Assembly: GCF_018361265.1 (NCBI RefSeq)
Contig: NZ_JAFLNH010000001.1
Span: 1,984,001 to 2,048,000, forward strand
From: Mycobacterium sp. SM1
GTDB lineage: Bacteria; Actinomycetota; Actinomycetes; Mycobacteriales; Mycobacteriaceae
Length of the DNA: 64,000 bases
Direction: 5' to 3'
The notes below the pieces were generated by a model. It was not told the DNA's origin and did not search any database. It saw only the letters and a program-made list of their open reading frames with translations. The position numbers and the translations under genes are program-made. How positions within the stretch are numbered: the stretch's first letter is position 1; each line of letters starts with the position of its first letter. Positions 14,840-24,531 of the stretch are shown here, in pieces.

Positions 14840-17057
14840 GAGCATCCTGGGCCTGGATCGCGGTGATCGCGATGGTATTGACGATGTCTTCAACCAGTGC
14901 GCCACGGGACAGGTCGTTTACCGGCTTGTTGAGTCCCTGCAGCACCGGGCCGATCGCGATCGCGCCGGCGCTGCGCTGCACCGCCTTGTAGGCGTTGTTG
15001 CCGGAATTGAGGTCGGGGAAGATCAGGACGGTCGCACGGCCCGCGACCGCCGAGCCACGGGTTTTGGCGGCCGCGACGGAAGGGTCGACAGCGGCGTCGT
15101 ATTGGATAGGACCCTCGACCAACAGGTCGGGTGCCCGGCTGTGCACCAGCTCAGTTGCCGCCCTGACCTTGTCGACGTCGGCACCGGCACCGGAGTCGCC
15201 GGTGGCGTAGGACAGCATGGCCACTCGCGGCTCGATGCCGAACCGTGCGGCGGTGCGCGCCGAGCTGATCGCGATGTCGGCGAGCTGCTCTGTGGTGGGG
15301 TCAGGGACAATCGCGCAATCGCCGTACACCAGCACCCGGTCTTCAAGACACATCAGGAAAATGCTGGAGACGATGGAGACTCCCGGCGCGGTCCCGATGA
15401 TCTGCAGCGCCGGTCGCACGGTGTGCGCGGTGGTGTGCGCAACGCCGGACACCATGCCGTCAACGATCCCGTTGTATACCAGCATGGTGCCGAAATACGA
15501 GACGTCATCGATGATCTCGCGGGCCCGTTCCATGGTGATCCCTTTTGTCTTGCGCAGCCGGGCGTACTGGTCGGCGAACTGGTCGCGCAACGGGCTGGTG
15601 CGCGGGTCGATCACAGCCGCACCGTCCAGATCCACCCCGAGCTCAGCTGCGCGCGCGCGAATGTGGCTTTCATCCCCGAGCAGGGTCAAATCCGCGATCC
15701 CGCGCTGCAGAACCCGTCCAGCGGCCTTGAGGATGCGATCATCGTCGCCCTCGGGAAGTACGATGCGCTTGCGATCAGAACGCGCGAGCTGACGCAGCCG
15801 GTAGGTGAACATCTGCGGCGTGGTCACCGTTGGCACCGGGATGGCCAGCTGCGCCAGCAGATCCGCGATGTCGACGTGGCGCTCCATCAGCGCCAGCGCG
15901 GTGTCGATCTTGCGCTGGGAGGTCGCGGTGACCCGCCCCCGCACCGAGGCCACCGCGCTCGCGGTGTCGAAGGTCCCCAATGCGGTGGCGATGATCGGTA
16001 GGCGCAGCCCCAGCCCCGCCACCAGCTTGGCGATCGCGGGATGCAGCTCGAAACCGCCGTTGAGGATGATGCATGACAGCGACGGGAACCCTTCGGCGGC
16101 ATGCGCACTGGCCACTGCCAGCACCACGTCCGAGCGGTCGCCGGGGGTGATCACCGCCGCGCTGTCGCGCAACCGCTCCAGCACGTGGTCAGAGGTCATC
16201 CCGGCGACCACCACACCCATCGCCTCGCGCCCGAGCAGCGCCACGTCGCCACTGACCAGCGTGCCGGTCACCGCGTGCTGCAGCTCGGCCACCGAGGGAG
16301 CCCAGAGCAGCGGCTCGTCGGGCAGGACATAGGTGCGGAGGGGAAACGCCCGCAGCGCCTCGGCCACGGCGGGCAGCTGGGAGGGCTCGCAGCGGTTGGC
16401 CACCACGGCGGCGGTATGGGCGTGCTGGGTGCCCAACTCGGCCAAGCACACCTCGACGACGTCGGCGACCTCATTGGGTCTGCGGCCCTTGGCCCGCACG
16501 ACCAGCACCACCGGCGCGCCGAGGTTGACCGCGATGCGGGCGTTGACGGCCAACTCGGCGGGGCTGGTGACATCGGTGTAGTCGCTCCCCACGATCAGCA
16601 CCGCGTCGCACGCGTCGGCGACCGCGTGGTAACGGTCGACGATGTCGGCGATTGCGGCCTCGCGGTCCGCGTGCAGCTGCGCGTAGGTCACCCCCACGCA
16701 CTGTTCGTAAGGCACCGCGGCGGTGGCTTGTGACAACAGCAGCTCAAGGATGTAGTCGCGCTCTTCGCCCGGCGGCGCCGCGGGCATCCCCGGCGCAGTC
16801 GGGCGCGGCGGGCGGGCACCAAAGACCCGGGTGATCGGCCGGAACACACCGACTTTGGCCACCGTCGCGGTCAACCGATGCAGCAGTCCCAGCGCGATCG
16901 TCGACTTGCCGGTATCCCCCTCGGGCGCCGCGATGTAGATCGCGGAGGCCGTCCGGACGTGCGGGACGGGCCTATCCGGTGATGACGCGGGCTGTGGCGT
17001 GGCCGGTGATGACGCGGCCTGTGGCGTGGCCCGCGAAGGAGTCGGGCTATCGGGCAC
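14829..17057 (-). CDS. pta: Phosphate acetyltransferase Pta
   Basis: Pta converts acetyl-CoA and phosphate to acetyl phosphate. The 742-residue long-form enzyme has an N-terminal BioD-like P-loop domain ([18 protein letters not shown], about residues 40-57), a DRTGG-type middle domain, and a C-terminal PTA_PTB catalytic domain ([16 protein letters not shown] ... NDLSRGA). It is about 50 residues longer than the M. tuberculosis protein because of an N-terminal Pro/Ala/Ser stretch ([18 protein letters not shown]) made by a DNA tandem duplication. It is coupled to ackA. Confidence 0.95.
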   Translation of the reverse strand: MPDSPTPSRATPQAASSPATPQPASSPDRPVPHVRTASAIYIAAPEGDTGKSTIALGLLHRLTATVAKVGVFRPITRVFGARPPRPTAPGMPAAPPGEERDYILELLLSQATAAVPYEQCVGVTYAQLHADREAAIADIVDRYHAVADACDAVLIVGSDYTDVTSPAELAVNARIAVNLGAPVVLVVRAKGRRPNEVADVVEVCLAELGTQHAHTAAVVANRCEPSQLPAVAEALRAFPLRTYVLPDEPLLWAPSVAELQHAVTGTLVSGDVALLGREAMGVVVAGMTSDHVLERLRDSAAVITPGDRSDVVLAVASAHAAEGFPSLSCIILNGGFELHPAIAKLVAGLGLRLPIIATALGTFDTASAVASVRGRVTATSQRKIDTALALMERHVDIADLLAQLAIPVPTVTTPQMFTYRLRQLARSDRKRIVLPEGDDDRILKAAGRVLQRGIADLTLLGDESHIRARAAELGVDLDGAAVIDPRTSPLRDQFADQYARLRKTKGITMERAREIIDDVSYFGTMLVYNGIVDGMVSGVAHTTAHTVRPALQIIGTAPGVSIVSSIFLMCLEDRVLVYGDCAIVPDPTTEQLADIAISSARTAARFGIEPRVAMLSYATGDSGAGADVDKVRAATELVHSRAPDLLVEGPIQYDAAVDPSVAAAKTRGSAVAGRATVLIFPDLNSGNNAYKAVQRSAGAIAIGPVLQGLNKPVNDLSRGALVEDIVNTIAITAIQAQDAHER
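16978..17031. repeat. 27-bp tandem duplication in the 5' end of pta
   Basis: Two direct copies (16978-17004 and 17005-17031) of a 27-bp unit beginning GGTGATGACGCGG differ at one base. They encode the repeated nine-residue segment near the Pta N-terminus and keep the frame. Confidence 0.85.
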
Positions 17058-17075
17058 GCTCAGCAGCCTGCCGTA

Positions 17076-18086
17076 TCAGCCGAGCCGTCGCAGCCGCGGC
17101 GCGAGGTCCTTGTGGAAAAGGTCCAGGAAGCGACGCTGATCGTGACCTGGCGCGTGGAAAACCAGGTGGTTAAATCCCCACCTCACATACTGGCCGACCC
17201 TCTCGGTGGCCTCATCGGGGTCTGACGTCACGATCCAGCGCTGCGCGACCCGTTCAATCGGCAACGCGTCGGCCGCCTTTTCCATCTCGATCGGATCCTC
17301 GATGCTGTGCTTCTGCTCGGCGGTCAACGACAGGGGCGCCCAAAACCGGGTGTTCTCCAGGGCGCGTCGCGGATCGGGGTCGTAGGAAATCTTGATTTCG
17401 ATCATCTTGTCGATGTCATCCACGTTACGGCCCGCCGCCGCCGCGCCCTCCGACACGGCGGGGAGGAGCTTGTCGGTGTAGAGCTCCGCGCCCTTGCCGG
17501 ATGTGCAGATCATGCCGTCACCGACCCGTCCGGCGTATTTGGCCACCGCCGGGCCGCCGGCGGCGATGTAGACGGGTACCCCGCCTTCGGGCACGTCGTA
17601 AAGCGAGGCGCCGTTGAGCCGGTAGTATTCGCCGTCGAAGTCGACGCGGTCACTTCGCCACAACTCCCGCATCAACCGCACCGCTTCGCGCAGCCGGGCG
17701 AAGCGCTCCTTGAACTCCGGCCAGCTGCCATGGTGGCCGGCGGCGATCTCGTTGAGCGCCTCGCCGGTGCCGACCCCCAGAAACACCCGGTGCGGGTACA
17801 GGCATCCCATGGTGGCGAAGGCCTGCGCGATAACCGCGGGGTGGTAGCGAAACGTCGGGGTCAGCACCGAGGTGCCCAGCACAATCCGGCGGGTGCGCTC
17901 ACCCACGGCGGTCAGCCAGCACAGCGAGAACGGGGCGTGCCCGCCGTGATGGCGCCACGGCTGAAAATGGTCGCTCACGGTCGCGCTGTCCATCCCGTGC
18001 GCCTCGGCGGCGACCCCCAGCTCCACGAGTTCCCGCGGCTCGAACTGCTCGGCCGACGCCTTGTATCCGAGTTTCAGCTCAGCCAC
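17076..18086 (-). CDS. fgd1: F420-dependent glucose-6-phosphate dehydrogenase Fgd1
   Basis: Fgd1 oxidises glucose-6-phosphate while reducing coenzyme F420, supplying F420H2 for reactions that include nitroimidazole prodrug activation. The 336-residue luciferase-fold protein begins [15 protein letters not shown]. It has the F420-binding SDHFQPW motif (His about 40) and [12 protein letters not shown] about residue 105, both characteristic of Fgd. It is divergent from the adjacent metallo-beta-lactamase-fold gene with only 26 bp between starts, so leaderless or overlapping promoters are likely. Confidence 0.96.
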   Translation of the reverse strand: MAELKLGYKASAEQFEPRELVELGVAAEAHGMDSATVSDHFQPWRHHGGHAPFSLCWLTAVGERTRRIVLGTSVLTPTFRYHPAVIAQAFATMGCLYPHRVFLGVGTGEALNEIAAGHHGSWPEFKERFARLREAVRLMRELWRSDRVDFDGEYYRLNGASLYDVPEGGVPVYIAAGGPAVAKYAGRVGDGMICTSGKGAELYTDKLLPAVSEGAAAAGRNVDDIDKMIEIKISYDPDPRRALENTRFWAPLSLTAEQKHSIEDPIEMEKAADALPIERVAQRWIVTSDPDEATERVGQYVRWGFNHLVFHAPGHDQRRFLDLFHKDLAPRLRRLG

Positions 18087-18112
18087 CTGTCCTTTCTACC
18101 GTCTGTACGGCC

Positions 18113-18877
18113 ATGCCTAAACTCGCGGGCGTGTTGCCGGTGCTGACAGCGGTCACCGATACCGTGCACCTCGTCCGCGGGCCCGCAGTCAACTGGTTGC
18201 TGGTCGCCGACAACAGCGGGGTCATGCTGATCGACGCCGGCTACCCGGGTGACCGTGACAACGTGGTGGCCTCGCTCCGGCAGCTGGGCTATCAGCCCGG
18301 CGACGTGCGCGCCATCCTGCTGACCCACGCCCACATCGACCACCTGGGGTCGGCGATCTGGTTCGCTGGAGAGCTCGGCACGCCGGTGTACTGCCATGCC
18401 GACGAGGTGGGGCACGTCAAACGGGAGTACCTGCAACAGGCGTCGGCGCTAGACGTTTCCCTGCGCGTCTGGCGGCCGCGCTGGGCGGCGTGGGCCGCGC
18501 ACGTGATGCGTAACGGTGGGCTGATCCGCGACGGCATCCCGACCGCGCAGGCACTGACCGCCGAGACCGCGGCGGAGTTGCCCGGGCGGCCGTTGGCCAT
18601 TCCCACTCCCGGGCATACCAGTGGGCACTGCTGCTATCTGGTCGACGGCGTGCTGGTCAGCGGCGACGCGCTGGTCACCGGGCATCCGTTGCTGCCCCGC
18701 AGCGGTCCGCAGTTGCTGCCGGCGATGTTCAGCCATCACCAGGACGAATGTGTCCGCAGCCTGGCGGCGCTGGCGCTGCTGGAGACGGAGATTCTGGTGC
18801 CCGGCCACGGCGAGCTGTGGCGGGGCCCGATCCGCCGGGCCACCGAGCGGGCCACGGCGCTGGCGAAACGCCGCTGA
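18113..18877 (+). CDS. Metallo-beta-lactamase-fold hydrolase (Rv0406c-like)
   Basis: The 254-residue MBL-fold protein carries the zinc-binding THAHIDHLG motif (about residues 67-75), GHTSGHCCYLV with a further metal His, SGDALVTG with the bridging Asp, and a C-terminal PGHGE. The substrate is unknown; nearest context relatives are the Rv0406c group rather than true beta-lactamases. There is no signal peptide. The start at ATG 18113 leaves a very short leader. Confidence 0.9.
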   Translation: MPKLAGVLPVLTAVTDTVHLVRGPAVNWLLVADNSGVMLIDAGYPGDRDNVVASLRQLGYQPGDVRAILLTHAHIDHLGSAIWFAGELGTPVYCHADEVGHVKREYLQQASALDVSLRVWRPRWAAWAAHVMRNGGLIRDGIPTAQALTAETAAELPGRPLAIPTPGHTSGHCCYLVDGVLVSGDALVTGHPLLPRSGPQLLPAMFSHHQDECVRSLAALALLETEILVPGHGELWRGPIRRATERATALAKRR

Positions 18878-19039
18878 GGAAAGTCGTATTCGATTTTCAC
18901 TCACACCGAATGCCAGGGGTTTCAAGCAATCTCGGTGATGTTGTGATCGGGCCGCTAGTCGAAGCGGCTCGCGTGGCCGCGCCCGCGTTGCATCCCCTTC
19001 GCCGCCTTACATCTGGCGTGCCGGCGTCACCCCGCGTGG

Positions 19040-19495
19040 GGAGGTGCGCGCCGCGGTGACGCACTGCGGTGCCACCGGAACATCGGCAAGGCCGTCGCGG
19101 CGCAGCCAGGGCGGCCCGGTCGCGGCGAACAGGTCGGCGAGGGTCATCCTCACCGTCTTTCAGCCGCGCGTCGCCAGATATTCAGCGACATCGGCAGGCT
19201 CGCCGGTGTGGGCCATATCTTCCAGGCCGACATCCAAACCGTGTGCTAGTCGGCGCCCACAGCTCGACGGCTTGCCGCGGGAGCGGCACCCAGCCGGCGC
19301 AATGTCTGGGTCTTGAGTTCGATGACCTGCGGCCATCGAACTCATATGCCGTGGTGCCGGCCGGCCACCACAGCCGGTAGGGCCGAGCGTCAAACCCCGA
19401 TGCCAGGATCGCCGCCTGCCGAATGCCCGCCGTTTCGGCGTGCGCAATGAAAGCAATGAAATGCGCCGCCCGTCGCCCTGAGGAGCCAGTCGGTG
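19040..19495 (-). pseudogene. Decayed SAM-dependent methyltransferase
   Basis: Minus-strand frames contain pieces of the mycobacterial LCMT-like methyltransferase family. [26 protein letters not shown] is recognisable in part near 19370-19450 in one frame, and [14 protein letters not shown] near 19160-19200 in another. The two parts are separated by a frameshift, and the N-terminus is missing. It marks the join between two chromosomal blocks. Bases 18878-19039 contain nothing I can assign. Confidence 0.7.
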
Positions 19496-19519
19496 CCCGC
19501 CCGTGCCATCGCCATCCGG

Positions 19520-19891
19520 TTAAGCGTTCGGGCGGCGTCGCAGCGCCGCCTCGGCAACCGCCCGCCAACCGAGCAGCAGCACGGCGGTGACCGTTGCCGC
19601 CACTACCACGAAACTTGCGGCCACCCCTGCCATGGTGGCCTTGCGCAGCAGCATCCCGACCACCAGCGTGCCCAGCCACACCGCCACCCCGGTCGGGGCC
19701 AGGGCAGTGGGGCGCCGCCAGGCGCGGGAACCCAGCCAGCCGGCGACCGTTCCGGTCAGAAACGGCCAGGAAGTCGCCGCGAGGCCGGCGGCATCGAGGC
19801 CTTCATCGTGGCTGCGCCTCCCCACGGCGCAGAACACCAGCACACCGAGAACGTCGGCGCCCAGCCACGCCGGACTGCGCCGTGGTCGCAT
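19520..19891 (-). CDS. DUF3054 family membrane protein
   Basis: The 123-residue protein has four predicted membrane segments and the DUF3054 pattern: [20 protein letters not shown] at the N-terminus, then [29 protein letters not shown] and a final hydrophobic helix. Its function is unknown. It stands alone, divergent from the downstream catabolic operon. Confidence 0.83.
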   Translation of the reverse strand: MRPRRSPAWLGADVLGVLVFCAVGRRSHDEGLDAAGLAATSWPFLTGTVAGWLGSRAWRRPTALAPTGVAVWLGTLVVGMLLRKATMAGVAASFVVVAATVTAVLLLGWRAVAEAALRRRPNA

Positions 19892-19933
19892 GGCGCGAGG
19901 GTAGCGCGTGGGCCCACGCTTGACTTCGCCACC

Positions 19934-20128
19934 ATGGTGAACATAAATTCATTGATAATGAATGAATATTCACAGCGATGTGAGGCGATGGCCGCCCTGG
20001 GGATCGCCGAGATCGCCCTGGAGGCCTTTGTGCACACCGGCGAGGGCATCGAAGGCGCGCGGGCCGTCACCGAGAGGGTGGACGCCAGCCTGCTCCCGGG
20101 ATCTCACCGCCCGACAGGGGATCTCTGA
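19934..20128 (+). pseudogene. Probable 3' remnant of an enoyl-CoA hydratase/BadI-like gene
   Basis: The frame ends MAALGIAEIALEAFVHTGEG...ERVDASLLPG, which resembles the last helix of crotonase-superfamily proteins, where an EG..AF/V..KR tail is typical. The body of the enzyme is missing. The stop overlaps the ATG of the next gene (TGATG), as expected for an upstream operon member. It might also be a small real gene starting at 19934. The remnant view is inference from the tail similarity and operon context. Confidence 0.45.
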
Positions 20129-20862
20129 TGGGCGCCAAACTCGCAGTCGTCACCGGCGCGGGATCCGGTATCGGCAAGGCGATCGCACTGGGCTTCGCCG
20201 CGCAAGGCGACCGGGTTGTCGCCGCCGACCTCGACGAGGCGGCGGCCACGGCTACCGCACGGCATTACCCAAAGCTGATCACCGCCCTGCCCGTCGATGT
20301 CGCTGACCGCGCGCAGGTGGACGCGCTGCGCGACCGGACTCGGGCCGAAGTGGGCATCCCCAACGTCATCGTGAACGCGGCCGGCTGGGACCGTACCGAC
20401 CAATTCCTCAACGTCACACCGGAATTTGTGCAAAAGGTGGTGGCCATCAACTTTCTCGGCCCGGTCCAGGTGTGCAGCGCGTTCCTTCCGGGAATGGTCG
20501 AGGCGGGCGATGGCGGGCGAGTTGTCAACGTGGCCAGCGATGCCGGACGAGTTGGCAGTGCCGGAGAGACCGTGTACGCCGGGGCGAAGGGCGGTGTCAT
20601 TGCGTTCACCAAATCGCTGGCCCGGGAAATGGTCCGCCACCAGATCACCGTCAACTGCGTGTGCCCCGGCCCCACCGACACGCCGCTGTTTCACGCTCAG
20701 CCCGAGAAGCTGAAAGAGGCTTTGATCAAGGCGATCCCGTTTCGCCGGCTGGCGAGGCCCGAGGAGGTCGCCGCGGCCGCGTTGTTCTTCGCCTCCGATG
20801 CCGCGTCGTTCATCACCGGGCAGGTGATCAGCGTCAGCGGTGGACTCACCATGGTGGGCTAG
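20128..20862 (+). CDS. SDR dehydrogenase, BadH-like (2-hydroxycyclohexanecarboxyl-CoA dehydrogenase)
   Basis: The 244-residue classical short-chain dehydrogenase has the NAD-binding TGAGSGIG (residues 8-15), NAAG, and the catalytic Ser, Tyr150 and Lys154 in the VYAGAKGG segment. The stretches NVASDAGRVGSAGETVYAGA and NCVCPGPTDTPL, and the end VSGGLTMVG, closely resemble BadH of the Rhodopseudomonas benzoate/cyclohexanecarboxylate pathway as I recall it. Two acyl-CoA dehydrogenases and a TetR gene follow, which fits a CoA-linked ring or branched acid catabolic operon. The exact substrate is inference. Confidence 0.8.
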   Translation: MGAKLAVVTGAGSGIGKAIALGFAAQGDRVVAADLDEAAATATARHYPKLITALPVDVADRAQVDALRDRTRAEVGIPNVIVNAAGWDRTDQFLNVTPEFVQKVVAINFLGPVQVCSAFLPGMVEAGDGGRVVNVASDAGRVGSAGETVYAGAKGGVIAFTKSLAREMVRHQITVNCVCPGPTDTPLFHAQPEKLKEALIKAIPFRRLARPEEVAAAALFFASDAASFITGQVISVSGGLTMVG

Positions 20863-20930
20863 GTGGCTCGATGGTCGCGCCCCTTCTCGGGCCGTCCCGG
20901 CCCGCATCGTCACCCGATTAGGATCGACCG

Positions 20931-22112
20931 ATGAGCACTGTGACGCCGTTTGATCCCTATGACCCGCTCGGCCTGGATGCCTCGCTGTCGGCCGACGAGA
21001 TCGCGGTGCGCGACACCGTCAGAGGGTTCTGCGCCGAGCACGTCACCCCGTATGTGGGCGACTGGTTCGAGGCGGGGGGTCTGCCGGTGGTGCGTGAGCT
21101 CGCCAAGCAGTTCGGCCAGCTCGGGCTGCTCGGTATGCACCTGCACGGCTACGGATGCAGCGGGGCGTCCGCCGTGCACTACGGCCTGGCCTGTCTGGAG
21201 CTGGAGGCCGCCGACTCCGGGGTCCGCTCGCTGGTGTCGGTGCAGGGATCGCTGGCGATGTTCGCAATTGCGACCTTCGGCTCCGAGGAGCACAAGCAGC
21301 AGTGGCTGCCGCCGATGGCGGCCGGTGAGCTGCTCGGCTGTTTCGGGCTCACCGAGCCCGACGCCGGCTCTGACCCGGCGGCGATGACGACCCGGGCGCG
21401 ACGCGATGGTGCGGACTGGGTGCTCACCGGCCGCAAGATGTGGATCACCAACGGCTCGGTGGCCGATGTTGCGGTCGTGTGGGCCGCCACCGACGAGGGC
21501 ATCCGCGGATTCCTCGTGCCCACCGAAACGCCGGGTTTTGCCGCCAACACCATCCACCACAAGCTGTCGCTGCGGGCGTCGATCACCAGTGAGTTGGTGC
21601 TCGACGAGGTGCGGCTGCCGGCCGAGGCGATGCTGCCTAAGGCCATTGGGCTGCGCGCACCCCTGGCGTGCTTGTCCGAGGCACGCTACGGAATAATTTG
21701 GGGGGCAATGGGCGCGGCGCGGTCCGCCTGGCAGGCAGCCCTGGACTATGCGTGCCACCGCACTCAATTCGGCCGCCCGATAGCCGGATTCCAGTTGACC
21801 CAGGCAAAACTCGTCGATATGGCGGTCGAACTGCATAAAGGGCAGCTGTTGGCCCTGCACCTGGGACGTCTGAAGGATCGTGCCGGGCTTCGCCCGGAAC
21901 AAGTCAGCTTTGGCAAGCTCAACAACACCCGGGAGGCACTCGAGATCTGCCGGACTGCGCGAACAATATTGGGCGGCAACGGCATATCGCTGGAGTATCC
22001 GGTCATCAGACACATGGTCAACCTGGAATCCGTGTTGACCTATGAGGGCACGGCCGAGATGCATCAACTTATCCTCGGGCAGGCCTTGACCGGCATCAGC
22101 GCCTTCCGCTGA
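20931..22112 (+). CDS. Acyl-CoA dehydrogenase (glutaryl-CoA dehydrogenase-like)
   Basis: The 393-residue flavoprotein has ACAD signatures CFGLTEPDAGSDPAAM and KMWITNGSVADV. Near the C-terminus, YEGTAEMHQLILG carries the catalytic-base Glu in the usual position. Overall pattern is closest to the glutaryl-CoA/cyclohexanecarboxyl-CoA dehydrogenase group. It follows the SDR by 68 bp and precedes a second ACAD by 11 bp, so the operon could supply successive dehydrogenation steps. Confidence 0.88.
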   Translation: MSTVTPFDPYDPLGLDASLSADEIAVRDTVRGFCAEHVTPYVGDWFEAGGLPVVRELAKQFGQLGLLGMHLHGYGCSGASAVHYGLACLELEAADSGVRSLVSVQGSLAMFAIATFGSEEHKQQWLPPMAAGELLGCFGLTEPDAGSDPAAMTTRARRDGADWVLTGRKMWITNGSVADVAVVWAATDEGIRGFLVPTETPGFAANTIHHKLSLRASITSELVLDEVRLPAEAMLPKAIGLRAPLACLSEARYGIIWGAMGAARSAWQAALDYACHRTQFGRPIAGFQLTQAKLVDMAVELHKGQLLALHLGRLKDRAGLRPEQVSFGKLNNTREALEICRTARTILGGNGISLEYPVIRHMVNLESVLTYEGTAEMHQLILGQALTGISAFR

Positions 22113-22123
22113 AAAGAGGACCG

Positions 22124-23266
22124 ATGAGCCTGTCCTACACTGCTGAGCATCACCAGTTCCGGGAACTGATGCGCGATTTCGTGCAGCGGACCGTGCTTCC
22201 TGCCCATGAGAACTGGGAACGGCTGGGCTGTTGGGACCGCTCCCTGTTTACCGAGGCGGGCAAGCTGGGGCTGTTGGGCTTTCCGGTGCCCGAGCGGTTC
22301 GGCGGGCCGGGAGTCGACGACTTTCGCTACCACGCAATCGTCATCGAAGAGCTGCAGCGGGTCGGCGCGGCGGCTGAGGCGGTGGCGTTCGCGCTGCAGA
22401 ACGACATCGTGCTGCCCTATCTCACCGACCTGACCACCGAGGAGCAGAAACGGCGGTGGCTGCCCGGCGTGGTGACCGGCGAAACGGTGCTCGGCATCGC
22501 GATGACCGAACCCGGTGCCGGCAGCGACCTGGCCGCGATTCGCACCTCTGCGGTGCGTGATGGTGACCACTACATTGTCAACGGCGCGAAAACGTTTATC
22601 TCCAACGGGCAGACGGCTGACCTGTTCGTCGTCGCGGTGCGCACCTCGCCCGACCCGCACCGTGGATTGTCACTTCTGGTGGTCGACGCCGACACACCGG
22701 GTTTCGCCCGCGGCCGCAACCTGGAGAAGATCGGCCTGCACGCCCAGGACACCAGCGAGCTGACCTTCACCGACATGCGTGTGCCCGCCGAAAATCTGCT
22801 CGAAGAAGAGGGCAAGGGGTTCTACCAGCTCGTCGGTAACCTGCCGCAGGAACGGCTTTCGCTGGCCGTTGGCGCGGTGGCCGCCGCGGAGGGAGTGCTG
22901 GCCGAGACGCTCGACTATGCGCGCCAGCGGCGCGCCTTTGGCTCTCCGATATCCGGCTTCCAGAACACCCAGTTCGTGCTCGCCGAGTTGGCGACCGAGA
23001 TCGACATCGCCCGGACCTACCTCGACGACTGTATCGCCAAGCACCTGGCCAAAGAGCTGACCGCCGCGCGGGCGGCGCGGCTCAAATGGTGGACCACCGA
23101 ACTGCAGGTGCGCACCGCCGACCGGTGCCTGCAGTTGTACGGCGGTTATGGCTACATGCGCGAATACCCGGTGTCGCGGGCATTCGTCGATGCCCGGATC
23201 CAGACCATCTACGGCGGCACCACCGAGATAATGAAGACCATCATCGCCAAGGACCTGGGCATTTAA
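22124..23266 (+). CDS. Acyl-CoA dehydrogenase (long-chain-like)
   Basis: The 380-residue ACAD has GIAMTEPGAGSDLAAI, KTFISNGQTADL and a C-terminal YGGTTEIMKTIIAKDLG. At the position where the upstream paralogue has Glu (YEGT) this one has Gly. That is normal for long-chain/isovaleryl-type enzymes, which use a Glu on another helix, so it need not be inactive. Together with the first ACAD it may handle two different acyl-CoA intermediates. Confidence 0.88.
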   Translation: MSLSYTAEHHQFRELMRDFVQRTVLPAHENWERLGCWDRSLFTEAGKLGLLGFPVPERFGGPGVDDFRYHAIVIEELQRVGAAAEAVAFALQNDIVLPYLTDLTTEEQKRRWLPGVVTGETVLGIAMTEPGAGSDLAAIRTSAVRDGDHYIVNGAKTFISNGQTADLFVVAVRTSPDPHRGLSLLVVDADTPGFARGRNLEKIGLHAQDTSELTFTDMRVPAENLLEEEGKGFYQLVGNLPQERLSLAVGAVAAAEGVLAETLDYARQRRAFGSPISGFQNTQFVLAELATEIDIARTYLDDCIAKHLAKELTAARAARLKWWTTELQVRTADRCLQLYGGYGYMREYPVSRAFVDARIQTIYGGTTEIMKTIIAKDLGI

Positions 23267-23271
23267 GGGTC

Positions 23272-23934
23272 ATGGTGACCGACTTCGGTGATCTTCCGGT
23301 CAGGGACGCCGTGCGTGCCGCCCGCAGCAGCTCGCGGCGCCGCCAGATGCTGGACGCCGCGGTCAAAGTCATGGGCAAGACCGGGTTTCACCAGATGTCC
23401 ATGCAGGACCTGGCGGCCGAGGCCAACGTGAGTGTCGGCTTGATCTACAAGTACTTCGGCGGCAAAGAAGACTTGCTGCTGGCGACGATCGTGCGCATCC
23501 AAGACGCGTTCCGCGACCAGCTGGCGCCGGCGATGGATGCCGCTGGAGACGATATCGTCGAGCGATTGGCTGCCGGTATCCGCCGCTACATCGAGATCGT
23601 CGATGAGAACCTGGATGCCGTGGTGTTGACCTACCGGGAAAGCCGTACCCTCGACCCGGCCGGCCGCGCGCAGATCAAAGAGCTCGAAATCAGCACCGCT
23701 GCACCGCTGCGCGCAGCGATCGAGGCGGGTATCGCCGAGGGGATATTCCGCGACGCCGACGTGGATCTGGTGGTGTTCAACATCATGCTGCTCGCACAGG
23801 GCTGGGCGCTCAAGCACTGGCATTTCGGCCCGATCTACAACGTCGACCAGTACATCCGGCTACAGACCGCCATTGTGCTCCACTCGTTGATTCGGTATGA
23901 GCGCCATAAGGATTACGCGCATCTGCTGACGTGA
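23272..23934 (+). CDS. TetR-family transcriptional regulator
   Basis: The 220-residue regulator has an N-terminal HTH (MSMQDLAAEANVSVGLIYKY, about residues 44-63) and a ligand-binding C-terminal domain of the TetR_C family. The ATG at 23272 lies 5 bp after the ACAD stop. It is the last gene of the acyl-CoA operon and most likely regulates it, possibly in response to an acyl-CoA. Confidence 0.88.
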   Translation: MVTDFGDLPVRDAVRAARSSSRRRQMLDAAVKVMGKTGFHQMSMQDLAAEANVSVGLIYKYFGGKEDLLLATIVRIQDAFRDQLAPAMDAAGDDIVERLAAGIRRYIEIVDENLDAVVLTYRESRTLDPAGRAQIKELEISTAAPLRAAIEAGIAEGIFRDADVDLVVFNIMLLAQGWALKHWHFGPIYNVDQYIRLQTAIVLHSLIRYERHKDYAHLLT

Positions 23935-23961
23935 GAGGCACGGGCACCCCGCCCGGCCCGG

Positions 23962-24531
23962 TCACCGCGGGTGGTCCAACGGAATTTCAAGAGCCGATAT
24001 CGTCGCGGCTAGCCCGTCGTATTGTGCTGCGAGCATGCAAAGTTCGATCAGTTGACGCGGATCGAGATGGCGTGCCAGCTCCTGCCAGGTGCCGGCGCTG
24101 ACGGAGCGGTTTGCGACGAGCTCGTCGGTGGCGCTCAGTAGCGCTCGCTGTCGTGGCGTCAGCCTGGCCGTGAGTTCCTCGGGCCCGTGGGGCCAGGCGA
24201 AGATCGCCTCTTGCGTCGAGTCGTCCAGCCCGCGGCGGCGCGCCATTGGCCGGTGATGGCGCAACTCGTATGCGCAGGCCCGCAAATGCGCGACCCGCAG
24301 GATCACCAACTCGGTGTCGGCACGGGGCAGCCGCCCCCGCAGCAGCGCGCCGGAATACAACAGCCAGACCCGGAACAGCCGCCGGTGCCGGCCCAGGGCG
24401 GTGAACAGGTGCATCTCGGGCACGTGGACCGTTCGGGCGGCGAACTTCGCCAGCAGCCAGTTGACCGGGCCCAGCTCGCCAAGACCCCCGGGCGGGATAC
24501 GGCCGGCCGGAGTGGTTTTCGAGCCGCTCAT
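23962..24531 (-). CDS. Carboxymuconolactone decarboxylase family protein (Rv0464c-like)
   Basis: The 189-residue CMD/AhpD-fold protein contains ELVILRVAHLRACAYELRHH, where the AhpD-like CxxxH motif appears as CAYELRHH. The start at ATG 24531 is preferred because the frame upstream lies inside ramB. The gene abuts ramB (1-bp overlap), as Rv0464c-Rv0465c do. A peroxidase-like or decarboxylase role is unproven. Confidence 0.85.
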   Translation of the reverse strand: MSGSKTTPAGRIPPGGLGELGPVNWLLAKFAARTVHVPEMHLFTALGRHRRLFRVWLLYSGALLRGRLPRADTELVILRVAHLRACAYELRHHRPMARRRGLDDSTQEAIFAWPHGPEELTARLTPRQRALLSATDELVANRSVSAGTWQELARHLDPRQLIELCMLAAQYDGLAATISALEIPLDHPR

